64,000 nucleotides of DNA from Gammaproteobacteria bacterium (GTDB lineage: Bacteria; Gemmatimonadota; Gemmatimonadetes; Longimicrobiales; Gaopeijiaceae): the NCBI GenBank assembly GCA_028819075.1, contig JAPPMM010000016.1:1-64000 (forward strand), read 5' to 3'. Positions within the stretch are counted from its first letter, which is position 1. Each line of letters starts with the position of its first letter. A program made the translations under genes and the position numbers. The notes beneath the pieces are model-generated. The model ran no database searches. It was not told where the DNA came from and saw nothing but the letters and a program-made list of their open reading frames with translations. Positions 24,685-34,366 of this stretch are shown here, piece by piece.

Positions 24685-25929
24685 ATGCGCGCCGTCCGCT
24701 TCCACGTTTCCATCCCCGGGTACCTGATCGCCAAGTCGCTCGGCCGGGTGACCGACTGGGCGCTCTTCGGGGCCGCCGGGGGCGTCAAGATGGAGGAACT
24801 CCCCGTCCCCGCGCTGCCGGGTCCGTCGTGGGTGGGGCTTGAGGTGCTGCAGTGCGGCATCTGCGGCTCCGACATCAGCAACGTGACCTACGCCGCCAGC
24901 CCTTCGATGGAGCCCTTTGGCTCCTTCCCGGCGGTGCTCGGGCACGAGATCCTGGCGCGGGTTGTGGAGACCGGGCCGCGAGTGCGCGCGGTGGAGGTGG
25001 GGCAGCGGGTGGTGGTGGACCCGATGATCTCGTGCACCACGCGCGGCTTTGGGGCTGACGACCACTGCCGGTCGTGCGACGAGGGCCTCCATTCCACGTG
25101 CGAGCGGGCGGGGGAGGAGGGCGCTCCCCGCGAAGACGGCAGCTGTCTGGGGCGCGGGCTCACCATCGGCTACCACGGCGACCTGCCGGGGGGCTGGGGG
25201 GAGCGAATGGTGGCGCACGAGAGCCAGCTGTTTCCGGTTCCGGACGCCATCCCCGACCGCCGCGCGGTCCTGACCGAACCGGTCTCCATCGGGTTGCACG
25301 GCGCACTCCGCAGTCCCCCGCACCCGGACGAGCCCGTGCTGGTGATCGGCAGCGGCCCCATCGCGCTGGGCACGATCTGGGCGCTGCGCGCGCTGGGCTT
25401 CGACGGGTTCCTGCTGGGCCAGACCAAGCGCCCGCACGAGGCGGAGCTGGCGCGGGCGTTCGGGGCCTCCGACGTGGTGTCACCGGGTTTCGAGGCCCGC
25501 AACGCGCTGGTCGATACCGGGGCGGTGGCCTATCAGCCCATCGTGGGCCCGGAGGTCTTCGAGCGCGGGGGGTTCCCGCTGATCTTCGATTGCGTGGGCA
25601 GCGCGGGAAGCCTGGCCCAGGCGCTGAGCTTCGCCTCTCCGCGGGGACGGGTGGTGATGCTGGGGTGTACGGGCCAGACCAGGCTCGACCTCACCTGGAT
25701 GTGGGCCCGGGAGCTCGACCTTAAGGGCTACGTGGGCTACGGCCGGGAGCGCTGGCGGGGCGGGACCCGCCACACCATGGCGATCGCGCACGAGCTGATG
25801 GAGGAGACGGGCACGCCCCTGGAGAAGATGGTCACGCACGTCTTCCCGCTGCGGCAGTTCCGCACGGCGCTGGGCGCTGCCGCCAACCATCGCGCGAGCG
25901 GGGCGGTGAAGGTGTTGCTGGAGCCGTGA
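24685..25929 (+). CDS. Zinc-binding alcohol dehydrogenase (MDR)
   Basis: 414 residues. Catalytic zinc ligands are in CGICGSD and GHEI. A structural-zinc lobe with DHCRSCDEGLHSTCE is present but has an insert compared with short MDR enzymes. The NAD(P)-binding Rossmann segment VLVIGSGPIALGTI follows, then DCVGSAGSL. It oxidises an alcohol or reduces a carbonyl using a nicotinamide cofactor. It follows the hydroxylase FAD subunit by 48 bases on the same strand, suggesting a shared catabolic pathway. The substrate is unknown. Confidence 0.85.
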   Translation: MRAVRFHVSIPGYLIAKSLGRVTDWALFGAAGGVKMEELPVPALPGPSWVGLEVLQCGICGSDISNVTYAASPSMEPFGSFPAVLGHEILARVVETGPRVRAVEVGQRVVVDPMISCTTRGFGADDHCRSCDEGLHSTCERAGEEGAPREDGSCLGRGLTIGYHGDLPGGWGERMVAHESQLFPVPDAIPDRRAVLTEPVSIGLHGALRSPPHPDEPVLVIGSGPIALGTIWALRALGFDGFLLGQTKRPHEAELARAFGASDVVSPGFEARNALVDTGAVAYQPIVGPEVFERGGFPLIFDCVGSAGSLAQALSFASPRGRVVMLGCTGQTRLDLTWMWARELDLKGYVGYGRERWRGGTRHTMAIAHELMEETGTPLEKMVTHVFPLRQFRTALGAAANHRASGAVKVLLEP

Positions 25930-25972
25930 GGCTTGGCGAACGGGGCCCCGGTGGACTGGGGCGGCGTCCGCG

Positions 25973-26440
25973 TCAGCCGCGGTCCGAGCCGTCCGCCTGG
26001 TCCCGGACCCGCTTCGCGGCCTCCTGGAGCGCGTCGAAGCCGAGCAGCGCGCACTTGATGCGCACCGGGAACTTGCTCACCCCCTGAAGCGCGCGCAGTT
26101 CGCCCAGTTTCCGGTCGCGGGCGGCTTCCCTGCTTCCGTGCATCATCTCCGTGAAGCGCTCGGCGAGCGCCAGGGCCTCGTCGAGGCTTTTCCCCTTCAG
26201 GCGCACGGTCATCATCGAGACCGAGGCCTGGGAGATGGAGCAGCCCTGGCCGATGAAGGTGGCGGCCTGTACGCGCTCCTCCCCGTCCAGCTTCAGGTGC
26301 AGGCGGATTTCGTCGCCGCAGACGGGGTTCGCCATGTGCACTTCGACCGTGGCTCCCGGGAGCACGCCCTTGTTCCGTGGCTTGCGGTAGTGTTCGAGGA
26401 TGAGCTGCTGGTAGAGCGAACTCAGGGCGATCTCGGTCAT
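25973..26440 (-). CDS. sufU: SufU, sulfur transfer partner of SufS
   Basis: 155 residues. Zinc and sulfur-acceptor residues Cys41 and Asp43 (NPVCGD), Cys67 (GQGCSIS) and Cys130 (IKCALL) are all present. The insertion typical of SufU relative to IscU (about GSREAARDRKLGELRAL) is there. SufU takes persulfide from SufS for cluster assembly on SufBCD. It is the last gene of the suf operon, starting 25 bases after the sufS stop. Confidence 0.92.
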   Translation of the reverse strand: MTEIALSSLYQQLILEHYRKPRNKGVLPGATVEVHMANPVCGDEIRLHLKLDGEERVQAATFIGQGCSISQASVSMMTVRLKGKSLDEALALAERFTEMMHGSREAARDRKLGELRALQGVSKFPVRIKCALLGFDALQEAAKRVRDQADGSDRG

Positions 26441-26465
26441 GGTGCGCGGTCTGCGATGTGTGGCG

Positions 26466-27743
26466 TCATCCGAAGATGGCCTTCACCCGGTTCAGCCCCT
26501 CGATGAGCCGGTCCACGTCTTCGGTGTCGTTGTACAGGTAGAACGATGCGCGCGAGGTGGCGGGCACGCCGAAGTGCTTCATGACCAGTTGCGCGCAGTG
26601 GTGGCCCGCCCGCACGGCCACCCCGTCCGCGTCCAGGATGGTCGCGACGTCGTGGGCGTGGGCATGGTCGAGCAGGAACGACACCACCCCGCAGCGCTCG
26701 CCGGCGGGCGGCCCGAAGAGGCGAATGCCGTCGACGGCCGCCAGGCGGTCGAGCGCGTACTCGAGCACGGTGCGCTCGTGCTCGGCGAGGGCGGCGTGCC
26801 CGATGCCGGCGAGGTAGTCGGCGGCTGCCCCCATCCCCACCGCGCCGGCAACGTTGGGGGTGCCGGCCTCGAACTTGTGGGGCACCTCGGCCCAGGTGCT
26901 GTAGTCGCGCTCGACCACCGAGATCATCTCGCCGCCGCCCTGGTAGGGCTCCATCCGTTCGAGCAGCTCGCGCCGCCCCCACAGCGCGCCGATCCCGGTG
27001 GGTCCGCACATCTTGTGGCCCGAGGCGGCGTAGAAGTCGCACCCGAGCGCCGCCACGTCGATGGGGAGGTGAGGGGCTCCCTGGGCGCCGTCCACCAGCA
27101 GGAGGGCGCCGGCGGCGTGAACCTGCTCGGCGATCTCCGCGACCGGGTTGACCGTGCCCAGCGCGTTGGACACGTGGGAGAGCGCCACCATGCGGGTGCG
27201 CGGCGAGAGCAGCTCCGGCAGCCGGTCGAGCCGGAGCCGGCCTTCGTCGTCGAGTTCCAGGTAGCGCAGGCGGGCTCCGGCGCGCGCGGCGGCGAGCTGC
27301 CAGGGCACGAGGTTGGAGTGGTGCTCCTGGGTCGAGAGCACGATCTCGTCGCCCTCGCCGAGGAAGGTGTGGCCCCAGGCGCTCGCCACCAGATTGATCG
27401 CCTCGGTGGTGCCTCGCGTCCAGACCACCTCGGCGGGGTCGGCGGCGCCCAGGAAGCGGGCCACCTTGCGGCGCGCGCCCTCGTAGGCTTCGGTCGCCCG
27501 GCGCGCGAGCTCGTGCATGCCCCGGTGGACGTTGGCGTGGTCGTGCCGGTAGTAGTTCGCGATCGCGTCGATGACCGCGTCGGGCTTCTGGGTGGAGGCG
27601 GCGTTGTCCAGGTAGACCAGCGGCTTGCCGCCCACCTCCTGCTGCAGGGCCGGGAAGTCGCGCCGGGCCCGGGAGGCGAAGGCGTTCGCGCGCGAACGCC
27701 GGTCGCTGGCGCGGGCTCCGGCCGCCGCCGCCGGGCCGTTCAT
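26466..27743 (-). CDS. sufS: Cysteine desulfurase SufS
   Basis: 425 residues from ATG 27743; the longer open frame runs over the Rieske gene and is a shadow. PLP-binding Lys244 lies in SGHKMCGPTG. The active-site Cys383 lies in VRAGHHCAQLVM, the short-loop type II form. The enzyme converts Cys to Ala and holds sulfur as persulfide for SufU. The start overlaps the Rieske stop (ATGA), so the two are translationally coupled. A 20-residue Ala/Arg-rich head precedes the conserved part. Confidence 0.93.
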   Translation of the reverse strand: MNGPAAAAGARASDRRSRANAFASRARRDFPALQQEVGGKPLVYLDNAASTQKPDAVIDAIANYYRHDHANVHRGMHELARRATEAYEGARRKVARFLGAADPAEVVWTRGTTEAINLVASAWGHTFLGEGDEIVLSTQEHHSNLVPWQLAAARAGARLRYLELDDEGRLRLDRLPELLSPRTRMVALSHVSNALGTVNPVAEIAEQVHAAGALLLVDGAQGAPHLPIDVAALGCDFYAASGHKMCGPTGIGALWGRRELLERMEPYQGGGEMISVVERDYSTWAEVPHKFEAGTPNVAGAVGMGAAADYLAGIGHAALAEHERTVLEYALDRLAAVDGIRLFGPPAGERCGVVSFLLDHAHAHDVATILDADGVAVRAGHHCAQLVMKHFGVPATSRASFYLYNDTEDVDRLIEGLNRVKAIFG

Positions 27744-28066
27744 TTTCCCACCAGCACGAATACCGCCGAGTCCCTCACCTCGGTCGGGTAGGAGCGCACC
27801 GGGCGGATCGCGGGCAGGCACCTGGCACGCCCGCTGGCCAGGTCGAAGCGGGCCCCGTGATACATGCACTCGACCTGATCGCCCTCCAGCGTCCCGTCGG
27901 AGAGGGGATAGTCGGCGTGGGAGCAGCGGTCGCGCAGCGCGTAGAAGGTGCCGTCCACGTTGGCCAGCACGACAGGGGTGTCTCCCGCCATCACCGCGAG
28001 CAATGACCCCGGAGGGCAGGAGTCCGCATCCGCCACGCAGTGCCACTCGGGCTTCTTCCTAAACAC
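27740..28066 (-). CDS. Rieske [2Fe-2S] ferredoxin in suf operon
   Basis: 108 residues from GTG 28066. The Rieske cluster ligands are Cys48 and His50 (RCSHADYP) and Cys67 and His70 (CMYHGARFD). It is a soluble ferredoxin like the NirD or dioxygenase electron carriers. It overlaps sufS by ATGA. Rieske proteins in suf clusters are known from other phyla and may feed electrons or help maturation. Specific role not established by the sequence. Confidence 0.9.
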   Translation of the reverse strand: MFRKKPEWHCVADADSCPPGSLLAVMAGDTPVVLANVDGTFYALRDRCSHADYPLSDGTLEGDQVECMYHGARFDLASGRARCLPAIRPVRSYPTEVRDSAVFVLVGK

Positions 28067-28131
28067 CAGCCTTCGTCCTGGCAGCCCGTGGACGAACTCC
28101 CCCCGGCATTCGAACGGCGATGCATCCGCGC

Positions 28132-28207
28132 TGGATCGCTTCGCTCTGCGTTGCTTTTCGGCCCAATAGCCCTGCTATTCGGCCTTCAAAGCGCCTTGCC
28201 AGCCCGG
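28132..28207. repeat. Imperfect palindrome between sufD and the Rieske gene
   Basis: The 185-base gap between sufD and the Rieske gene contains a nested inverted repeat. Its core is GGCCCAATAG (28160-28169) against CTATTCGGCC (28175-28184), with one C-C mismatch and loop CCCTG. Weaker pairing extends outward. It could be an mRNA processing or attenuation element that lowers expression of the downstream sufS-sufU part, or a dispersed repeat of the genome. Confidence 0.45.
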
Positions 28208-28251
28208 CGCCTCGCCGCTCTCGGTGCGCGGGCGGATTCATCCACGGACCG

Positions 28252-29616
28252 CTAGTGGGCACGGAGCTTTTCCTCGATGGCGCGCGTCACCTTTTCGGTA
28301 ACGCTTCCCGGCGGACGCCGCTGCAGCACGTCCTGCAGGAAGCCACGCACCACCAGGCGCTCCGCCCGCCGCCGCGACAGCCCCCGGCTCTGCAGGTAGA
28401 AGAGGGCCTCCTCCTCCAGTTGGCCCACCGTGGCCCCGTGCGAGCAGCGGACGTCATCCGCTTCGATCTCGAGGTTGGGCAGCGCATGCGCCGAAGCCTC
28501 TTCCGAGAGGAGGAGGTTGCGGTTGGTCTGGTAGGCGTCGGTGCGCTGGGCGCCGGGCGAGACCCGGATGATGCCGCGGAACACCGACCCCGACGCGTCG
28601 TCGAGCGCCCCCTTGTAGAGCAGATCGCTGGTGGCGTGGGGCGCCGCGTGGTTCTGGCTGGTGCAGTGGTCGAAATGCTGGTCCTCGTTGCCGAAATAGA
28701 GGCCGAGGATGTGGCTGTGCGCTCCGGGCGCGGCCAGCTCCGAGTTCAGATCCAGCCGCGCGGTGCTCGCCCCCAGGGTCACGTGCAGCGAATCCGTGCG
28801 CGCGTCACGGCCGACCAGCGAGCGGTAGAGCGCCATGTGGAAGGCGCCCAGGCCCATCCGCTGCACGGAGGCGTAATGGGTGGCGCTGTTGTCCCCGGCC
28901 AGAACCTCCGCCGCGGACAGGAAGAAGGTCTGCTCGTCGAAGTGCGGCGAGAGGATCTCCTCCACGACGGACAGCGTGGACCAGTCCTCTCCGATCACCA
29001 GGGTGCGGGCGAAGTAGGCGGCCGCCGGATCGGAAACCCAGCGCGTGATCCGCACGGGCAGGGGAAGAGTCACGTTGCGCGGCACGAAGAGCACCGTGCC
29101 ATCGGTCCAGAGCGCCGCGTTGAGCGCCGAGAACTTGCCCTGGTCCGGTGGAATGGCCCGGGCGGCCAGGTGCTCGCGCAGCAGATCCGGATGAGCGTGC
29201 ACCGCCTCCCGCAGCGAGGCCAGCACAACCCCCTGCGCGGCGGCTTCGGCGGTCAGGTCGGCGTGCACCACCCGGCCGTCGATCTCGACAATGTGCCCGG
29301 CGGCGTCCCAGTCCTCGCGCATCGCCTGCCGCAGCTCGGGGGGCCAGGCGTCCGCGGAGATCCCGCGCGCGCCGCGGGCCGCGGGGCTCAGGGCGTCGAG
29401 GTCGAGCTTGCGCGACAGGTCGGTGTAGCGCCACTCCTCGAGCCGGGTCGTGGGAAGGGGGGTCCGCTCGTAGGCCTCCCAGGCCTGCCAGCGCCGCTCG
29501 GCCAGCCAGTCCGGCTCGCCGGCGGCCAGGCGCTCCACGGCCGCCGCGTTGATGGTCGCCGTCACTCCCTCCAGCGGCCCGGCGGCTGGAGCCTGCAATG
29601 TCGATGTCCGGGACAT
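28252..29616 (-). CDS. sufD: Fe-S cluster assembly protein SufD
   Basis: 454 residues. The SufBD beta-helix core shows the conserved DLNSELAAPGAHSHILGLYF and HFDHCTSQNHAAPHATSDLLYKG, with the His equivalent to that needed for cluster assembly. The C-terminal block DVRCSHGATVGQLEEEALFYL follows SufB/SufD family rules. SufD pairs with SufB and SufC as the scaffold complex. The N-terminal 130 residues are the variable helical head, typical for SufD. It lies 66 bases after sufB. Confidence 0.92.
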   Translation of the reverse strand: MSRTSTLQAPAAGPLEGVTATINAAAVERLAAGEPDWLAERRWQAWEAYERTPLPTTRLEEWRYTDLSRKLDLDALSPAARGARGISADAWPPELRQAMREDWDAAGHIVEIDGRVVHADLTAEAAAQGVVLASLREAVHAHPDLLREHLAARAIPPDQGKFSALNAALWTDGTVLFVPRNVTLPLPVRITRWVSDPAAAYFARTLVIGEDWSTLSVVEEILSPHFDEQTFFLSAAEVLAGDNSATHYASVQRMGLGAFHMALYRSLVGRDARTDSLHVTLGASTARLDLNSELAAPGAHSHILGLYFGNEDQHFDHCTSQNHAAPHATSDLLYKGALDDASGSVFRGIIRVSPGAQRTDAYQTNRNLLLSEEASAHALPNLEIEADDVRCSHGATVGQLEEEALFYLQSRGLSRRRAERLVVRGFLQDVLQRRPPGSVTEKVTRAIEEKLRAH

Positions 29617-29682
29617 GCCGTTGCTTCTATGCTCAACGCCCGCGGGCGGGCGCGGATGTACGTGTGATGGTGCCGTTCCTCG

Positions 29683-31098
29683 TTATCCTACCGACCCTTC
29701 CATCTCCAGCTCGATCAGCCGGTTCAGCTCCACGGCGTATTCCAACGGCAACTGCCGGGCGATGGGCTCGATGAAGCCGCGCACGATCAGCGCCATGGCT
29801 TCCTCTTCCGGCATTCCCCGGCTCATCAGGTAGAAGATCTGCTCCTCCCCCACCTTGGAGACGCGGGCTTCGTGCCCGACCGTGGACTGGTTCTCGTCGA
29901 TCTCGATGTAGGGATAGGTGTCGGTGCGCGCCGCCTCGTCGATGAGCAGCGCGTCGCACTCCACGTTCGACTTGGCGTCCGTGGACCCCTCGTAGACCTT
30001 GCACAGGCCGCGGTAGCTCGCCCGTCCGCTCCCCTTGGAGATGGACTTCGAGACGATGGAGGAGCTGGTGCGGGGCGCGGCGTGGATGACCTTGCCGCCG
30101 GTGTCCTGATGCTGGCCGTTGCCGGCGTACGCGATCGACAGAATCGAGCCGTGCGCCCTCTCTCCCACCAGGAAGCACGACGGGTATTTCATGGTGAGCT
30201 TGGAGCCCAGGTTCCCGTCGAGCCATTCCATGGTCGCGTTCTCGTGCACCAGCGAACGCTGGGTCACGAGGTTGTACATGTTGTTGGACCAGTTCTGGAT
30301 GGTGGTGTAGCGGAAGTGCGCGCCCGGCTTGACCACGATCTCGATCACGCCGGAATGGAAGGACTCGGTCGAGTACACGGGCGCGGTGCATCCCTCGATG
30401 TAGTGGGCGCGCGAGCCCTCGTCGGCGATGATGAGGGTGCGCTCGAACTGCCCCATCTGCTCCTGGTTGACCCGGAAGTACGCCTGCAGCGGGGTTTCGA
30501 GTTCGACGCCGGGCGGGATGTAGACGAAGGATCCCCCCGACCACACGGCCGAGTTCATGGCCGCGAACTTGTTGTCGCCGGGCGGCACCACGGTGGCGAA
30601 GTGCTCGCGGAAGAGTTCCGGGTGGTTGCGCAGGCCGTCCTCGATGGAGTCGAAGATGACGCCCTGGGCCTCCCACTCCTCCTTCAGGGAATGGTAGACC
30701 ATCTCCGACTCGTACTGGGCGCCGACCCCGGCCAGGATCTCGCGCTCGGCCTCGGGGATGCCCAGCCGGTCGAAGGTCTCCTTGATGTTCGCCGGGACGT
30801 CGTCCCACGAGCGCTCCATGCGCTCCTGCGGGCGGACGTAGAAGAAGATGTCGCCCAGCACCGACTCCAGTTGCGAGAGGTCGCCGCCCCAGGTGGGCAT
30901 CGGCTTGGCGTTGTAGATGTCGAGCGACTTGAGGCGGAAGTCGAGCATCCACTCCGGCTCGCCCTTCTGCGCCGAGATCTCGCGCACGACCTTCTCGTTC
31001 AGCCCGCGTCCGCTGCGGAAGACGGGTTCGTCCTCGGTTATGAAATGGTACTTGTAGTCGTCGAGCCCGATGTCTTGTACGGCTTCGTTGGTGGGCAT
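29683..31098 (-). CDS. sufB: Fe-S cluster assembly protein SufB
   Basis: 471 residues, the usual SufB length. Hallmarks are [46 protein letters not shown], the central Cys/His region, and the C-terminal [23 protein letters not shown]. SufB receives sulfur and builds the cluster with SufD and the ATPase SufC. It starts 28 bases after sufC. The only oddity is gene order: sufC comes first in this operon. Confidence 0.95.
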   Translation of the reverse strand: MPTNEAVQDIGLDDYKYHFITEDEPVFRSGRGLNEKVVREISAQKGEPEWMLDFRLKSLDIYNAKPMPTWGGDLSQLESVLGDIFFYVRPQERMERSWDDVPANIKETFDRLGIPEAEREILAGVGAQYESEMVYHSLKEEWEAQGVIFDSIEDGLRNHPELFREHFATVVPPGDNKFAAMNSAVWSGGSFVYIPPGVELETPLQAYFRVNQEQMGQFERTLIIADEGSRAHYIEGCTAPVYSTESFHSGVIEIVVKPGAHFRYTTIQNWSNNMYNLVTQRSLVHENATMEWLDGNLGSKLTMKYPSCFLVGERAHGSILSIAYAGNGQHQDTGGKVIHAAPRTSSSIVSKSISKGSGRASYRGLCKVYEGSTDAKSNVECDALLIDEAARTDTYPYIEIDENQSTVGHEARVSKVGEEQIFYLMSRGMPEEEAMALIVRGFIEPIARQLPLEYAVELNRLIELEMEGSVG

Positions 31099-31126
31099 TG
31101 TGGACCTCGCGGGTTGGCCGTCCCGC

Positions 31127-31912
<786 letters not shown>

Positions 31913-31995
31913 TGCTATCGATCTGGAGGGATTCCGGCCCGGGCGGATACGGAGCCCGGGGGTGGGAGACGACTGGGGGCTCCGTCCGGGAGCCC

Positions 31996-32025
31996 CTTGT
32001 AATCAAGAATGATTCTCCGTTTCAA
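31996..32025 (-). promoter_or_regulatory. Possible suf operon promoter
   Basis: On the minus strand TTGAAA (32020-32025) and TACAAG (31996-32001) are spaced by 18 bases, in a locally AT-richer patch about 80 bases before sufC. An overlapping alternative is TTGCTT with TTGATT at 17 bases. No IscR- or SufR-like palindrome is obvious. Confidence 0.35.
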
Positions 32026-32071
32026 GCAATCTAGAATTGGGCGTCCCAAGGGTCAAGCAATCGATGCCTGA

Positions 32072-33070
32072 TCAGCCGGCCTCCAGGCGCGCCATCTCGG
32101 CTTCGGCCGCGATGTAGCCGAATCCGGCCCAGCCCGAGCCCTCGAGGATGCGCCGGTACATCTCCCGCGCCTGCTCTTCGCGTCCGTTGTAGAGGTGCCA
32201 GGTCGCCACGCCGTACGCGATGGCCACGCCGGACGGGTCCTCCTGCTCCGGATCCCACAGCTCGTCCGCTTCGATCTCGCCCTTGTACATCAGCAGGAGC
32301 TGGTGGTAGGAGGTGTTCTCGATGACGTCCAGGTCGGCGGTCACGGGTTCGAGAACGGCGGCCGCCTCGTCGTCGCGTCCCAGGCGGCGGAGCGCCATGT
32401 ACCACCAGTGTGAGATCGCGACCAGCTGGTCGGGGTTGTTGGTGACGGCGATGTAGTCCTCGTACGCCGGGACGGCGGCTTCGAAATCGCCCTTCAGGTA
32501 GTGCGCCAGCGCCAGGTGGTAGTGGATGTTGGACTGGAGGGTGCTGGTGGGGATGCCGCGCTCGTTGGGCTGGCCGTCCGGCTCCACCTCGTCGGGCTCG
32601 CCTTCCTCCAGGGAGGCTGCATGCGAGAGGTCGTCGATGGCCCGGTCGAATTCGCGCACGCTGATCCAGCGGTGGCCCCGGTGCCGATACATGCGGGCGT
32701 CCCCGGGATGCTTCTCGATCCCCTCGCTGAAGACGTCGACGGCCTCGCGATAGAGCCCCGTGTAGCCGATGCGGCGGCCCAGCCAGATGATGGCGTCGGC
32801 ATCGTCGGGATCGGCGTCGTAGTCGGCGCGGGCGATGTCGATGTCCTCGGCCTGCTGCGCCGCGATGTCGGGCGGAGCCGCGTTGGGGTACAGGGTTTCG
32901 CCGAGGAGAGAGAAGGCCTGGGCGCCTTCGGGAAGCGGGCGGGTTGCTTCGCTCGCTGCCGGGTCGTCCGCGGGGGCATTCCCGGGGCCTGGGGTGTCCC
33001 CGGTGCAGGCGGCGAGGGCGAGCGCCGGGAAGAGGACGGTGCAGGCGGCGAGGGGTCGATGGTGCTTCAT
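32072..33070 (-). CDS. TPR-repeat lipoprotein
   Basis: 332 residues with signal peptide and lipobox ALAAC. A low-complexity Ala/Pro/Asp linker leads to tetratricopeptide-like repeats, for example IIWLGRRIGYTGLYREAVDVFSEGI, MYRHRGHRWISVREFDRAIDDLS and YHLALAHYLKGDFEAAVPAYEDY. TPR arrays mediate protein contacts, here on the outer side of the membrane. It is the last gene of a minus-strand run behind the aminotransferase, 37 bases after its stop. Specific partner unknown. Confidence 0.75.
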   Translation of the reverse strand: MKHHRPLAACTVLFPALALAACTGDTPGPGNAPADDPAASEATRPLPEGAQAFSLLGETLYPNAAPPDIAAQQAEDIDIARADYDADPDDADAIIWLGRRIGYTGLYREAVDVFSEGIEKHPGDARMYRHRGHRWISVREFDRAIDDLSHAASLEEGEPDEVEPDGQPNERGIPTSTLQSNIHYHLALAHYLKGDFEAAVPAYEDYIAVTNNPDQLVAISHWWYMALRRLGRDDEAAAVLEPVTADLDVIENTSYHQLLLMYKGEIEADELWDPEQEDPSGVAIAYGVATWHLYNGREEQAREMYRRILEGSGWAGFGYIAAEAEMARLEAG

Positions 33071-33107
33071 CGTGCTCTCCCGAGGATCAAGAGGATGTGG
33101 TGTTGAA

Positions 33108-34325
33108 CTAACCCGGTCCGTCCCGGAGGAACTCGCGGACCGCTTCCGCGAGCGTCTCGATTTCGGCCCTGGTGTTGTAGTAGTGGGGAGAGACGCGCAG
33201 GGTGTTTTCGACGCCCTTGGCGTCCAGGTCGATCAGGGCGTAGCCGTGGGGCGTGGCGGAGGTGTTGATGCCCCGCTTGCGCAGCGCGGGGACGAACTCG
33301 ACCGCGTCATGGCCCGCCAGGTGCAGCGAAACGATGGCGGAGCGGACCCGTCCCTGGTCCAGGACGGTTGCGCCATCCAGCGCGCCCAGCGTTTCGCGCG
33401 CGAAGTCCGCGAGGTCCCAGGCCCGCTCGCGAATGGGTTCGAGACCCAGCCGGGTCGCGTAGCGCACCGCCTCGCCGGTGGCCAGCACCAGCGCGTACGC
33501 GAACTCCCAGTTCTCGAAGCGGGTCGCGTCCGGGGCGGGCTGGTAGAGGTCGGCGTCGATCCAGTGGGCGCCCCTCAGGTCCGGCATCAGGGGTTCGAGG
33601 TCCATGTCGAGGACGCGGTCCGAGGCGTAGAGGAACCCCGCTCCGCGCGGCCCGCGCAGGAACTTGCGGGCGGTGGCCGACAGGAAATCGCATCCGATGG
33701 CGCGCGCGTCCACCGGCATCTGCCCCACCGACTGGCAGGCGTCGACCAGGTAGAGGACGCCGCGCTCCCGGCAGGCCTGCCCCACCTCCGCGACCGGCTG
33801 CACGAGTCCGGAGCTGGTGGGCACGTGGGTGAGCGCGACCAGGCGCGCGCCCCGCCGGTGGATGATGCGCGACACAGCGGCCGGGTCGACGCCCCCCTCG
33901 GGAAGGTCGGGCGCCCGCACCACCTCCACCCCCAGGCGGGCCTGCAGCGAAAGGTAGGCGATCTGGTTGGAGACGTAGTCGTTCGTGCTCGTCACCAGCA
34001 CATCCCCGCGCTGGAAGGGGACGCACGAGAGCGCCTGGTTGAAGGCGGCGGTGGCGTTCTCCATGAAGGCGATGTTGGCGGGCGCCACCCCGAGCAGCCC
34101 GGCGACCGCGTCGTAGGCGGCGGCGACCTGGTCGGCGCGCGCATCGGCGGCCTCGTAGCCGCCGATGCGGGCCTCGAGTTCCAGATGGTCGCGTGCGGCA
34201 CGCAACGCGGGCGCCGGCATGAGGCCGGCGCCCGCGTTGTTCAGGTGGATGCGGTCCCGGCAGCCGGGAGTGTCCGCGCGCAGCCGGGCAACATCGAGGG
34301 GCACGCGGCTGGCGGCGGCGGTCAT
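33108..34325 (-). CDS. Class V aminotransferase, SufS/kynureninase-like
   Basis: 405 residues. N-terminal HLNNAGAGLMP, PLP-contact segments FMENATAAFNQAL and LVDACQSVGQMPVD, and the PLP Lys in SATARKFLRGPRG are clear. The catalytic Cys loop of cysteine desulfurases is not evident, so this is probably a lyase or transaminase rather than a sulfur donor. It lies between the amidohydrolase and TPR genes, 41 and 37 bases away, so an operon is likely. Substrate unknown. Confidence 0.78.
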   Translation of the reverse strand: MTAAASRVPLDVARLRADTPGCRDRIHLNNAGAGLMPAPALRAARDHLELEARIGGYEAADARADQVAAAYDAVAGLLGVAPANIAFMENATAAFNQALSCVPFQRGDVLVTSTNDYVSNQIAYLSLQARLGVEVVRAPDLPEGGVDPAAVSRIIHRRGARLVALTHVPTSSGLVQPVAEVGQACRERGVLYLVDACQSVGQMPVDARAIGCDFLSATARKFLRGPRGAGFLYASDRVLDMDLEPLMPDLRGAHWIDADLYQPAPDATRFENWEFAYALVLATGEAVRYATRLGLEPIRERAWDLADFARETLGALDGATVLDQGRVRSAIVSLHLAGHDAVEFVPALRKRGINTSATPHGYALIDLDAKGVENTLRVSPHYYNTRAEIETLAEAVREFLRDGPG

Positions 34326-34366
34326 CGTGCCGGGAACAGCCGTTTCGCGGAGGTCTCGCCTCGCAG

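Noticed and set aside
26466-28046. A 526-residue extended SufS.
   Set aside because: The extension covers the Rieske gene in another frame, whose Cys/His motifs are intact. SufS starts at 27743.
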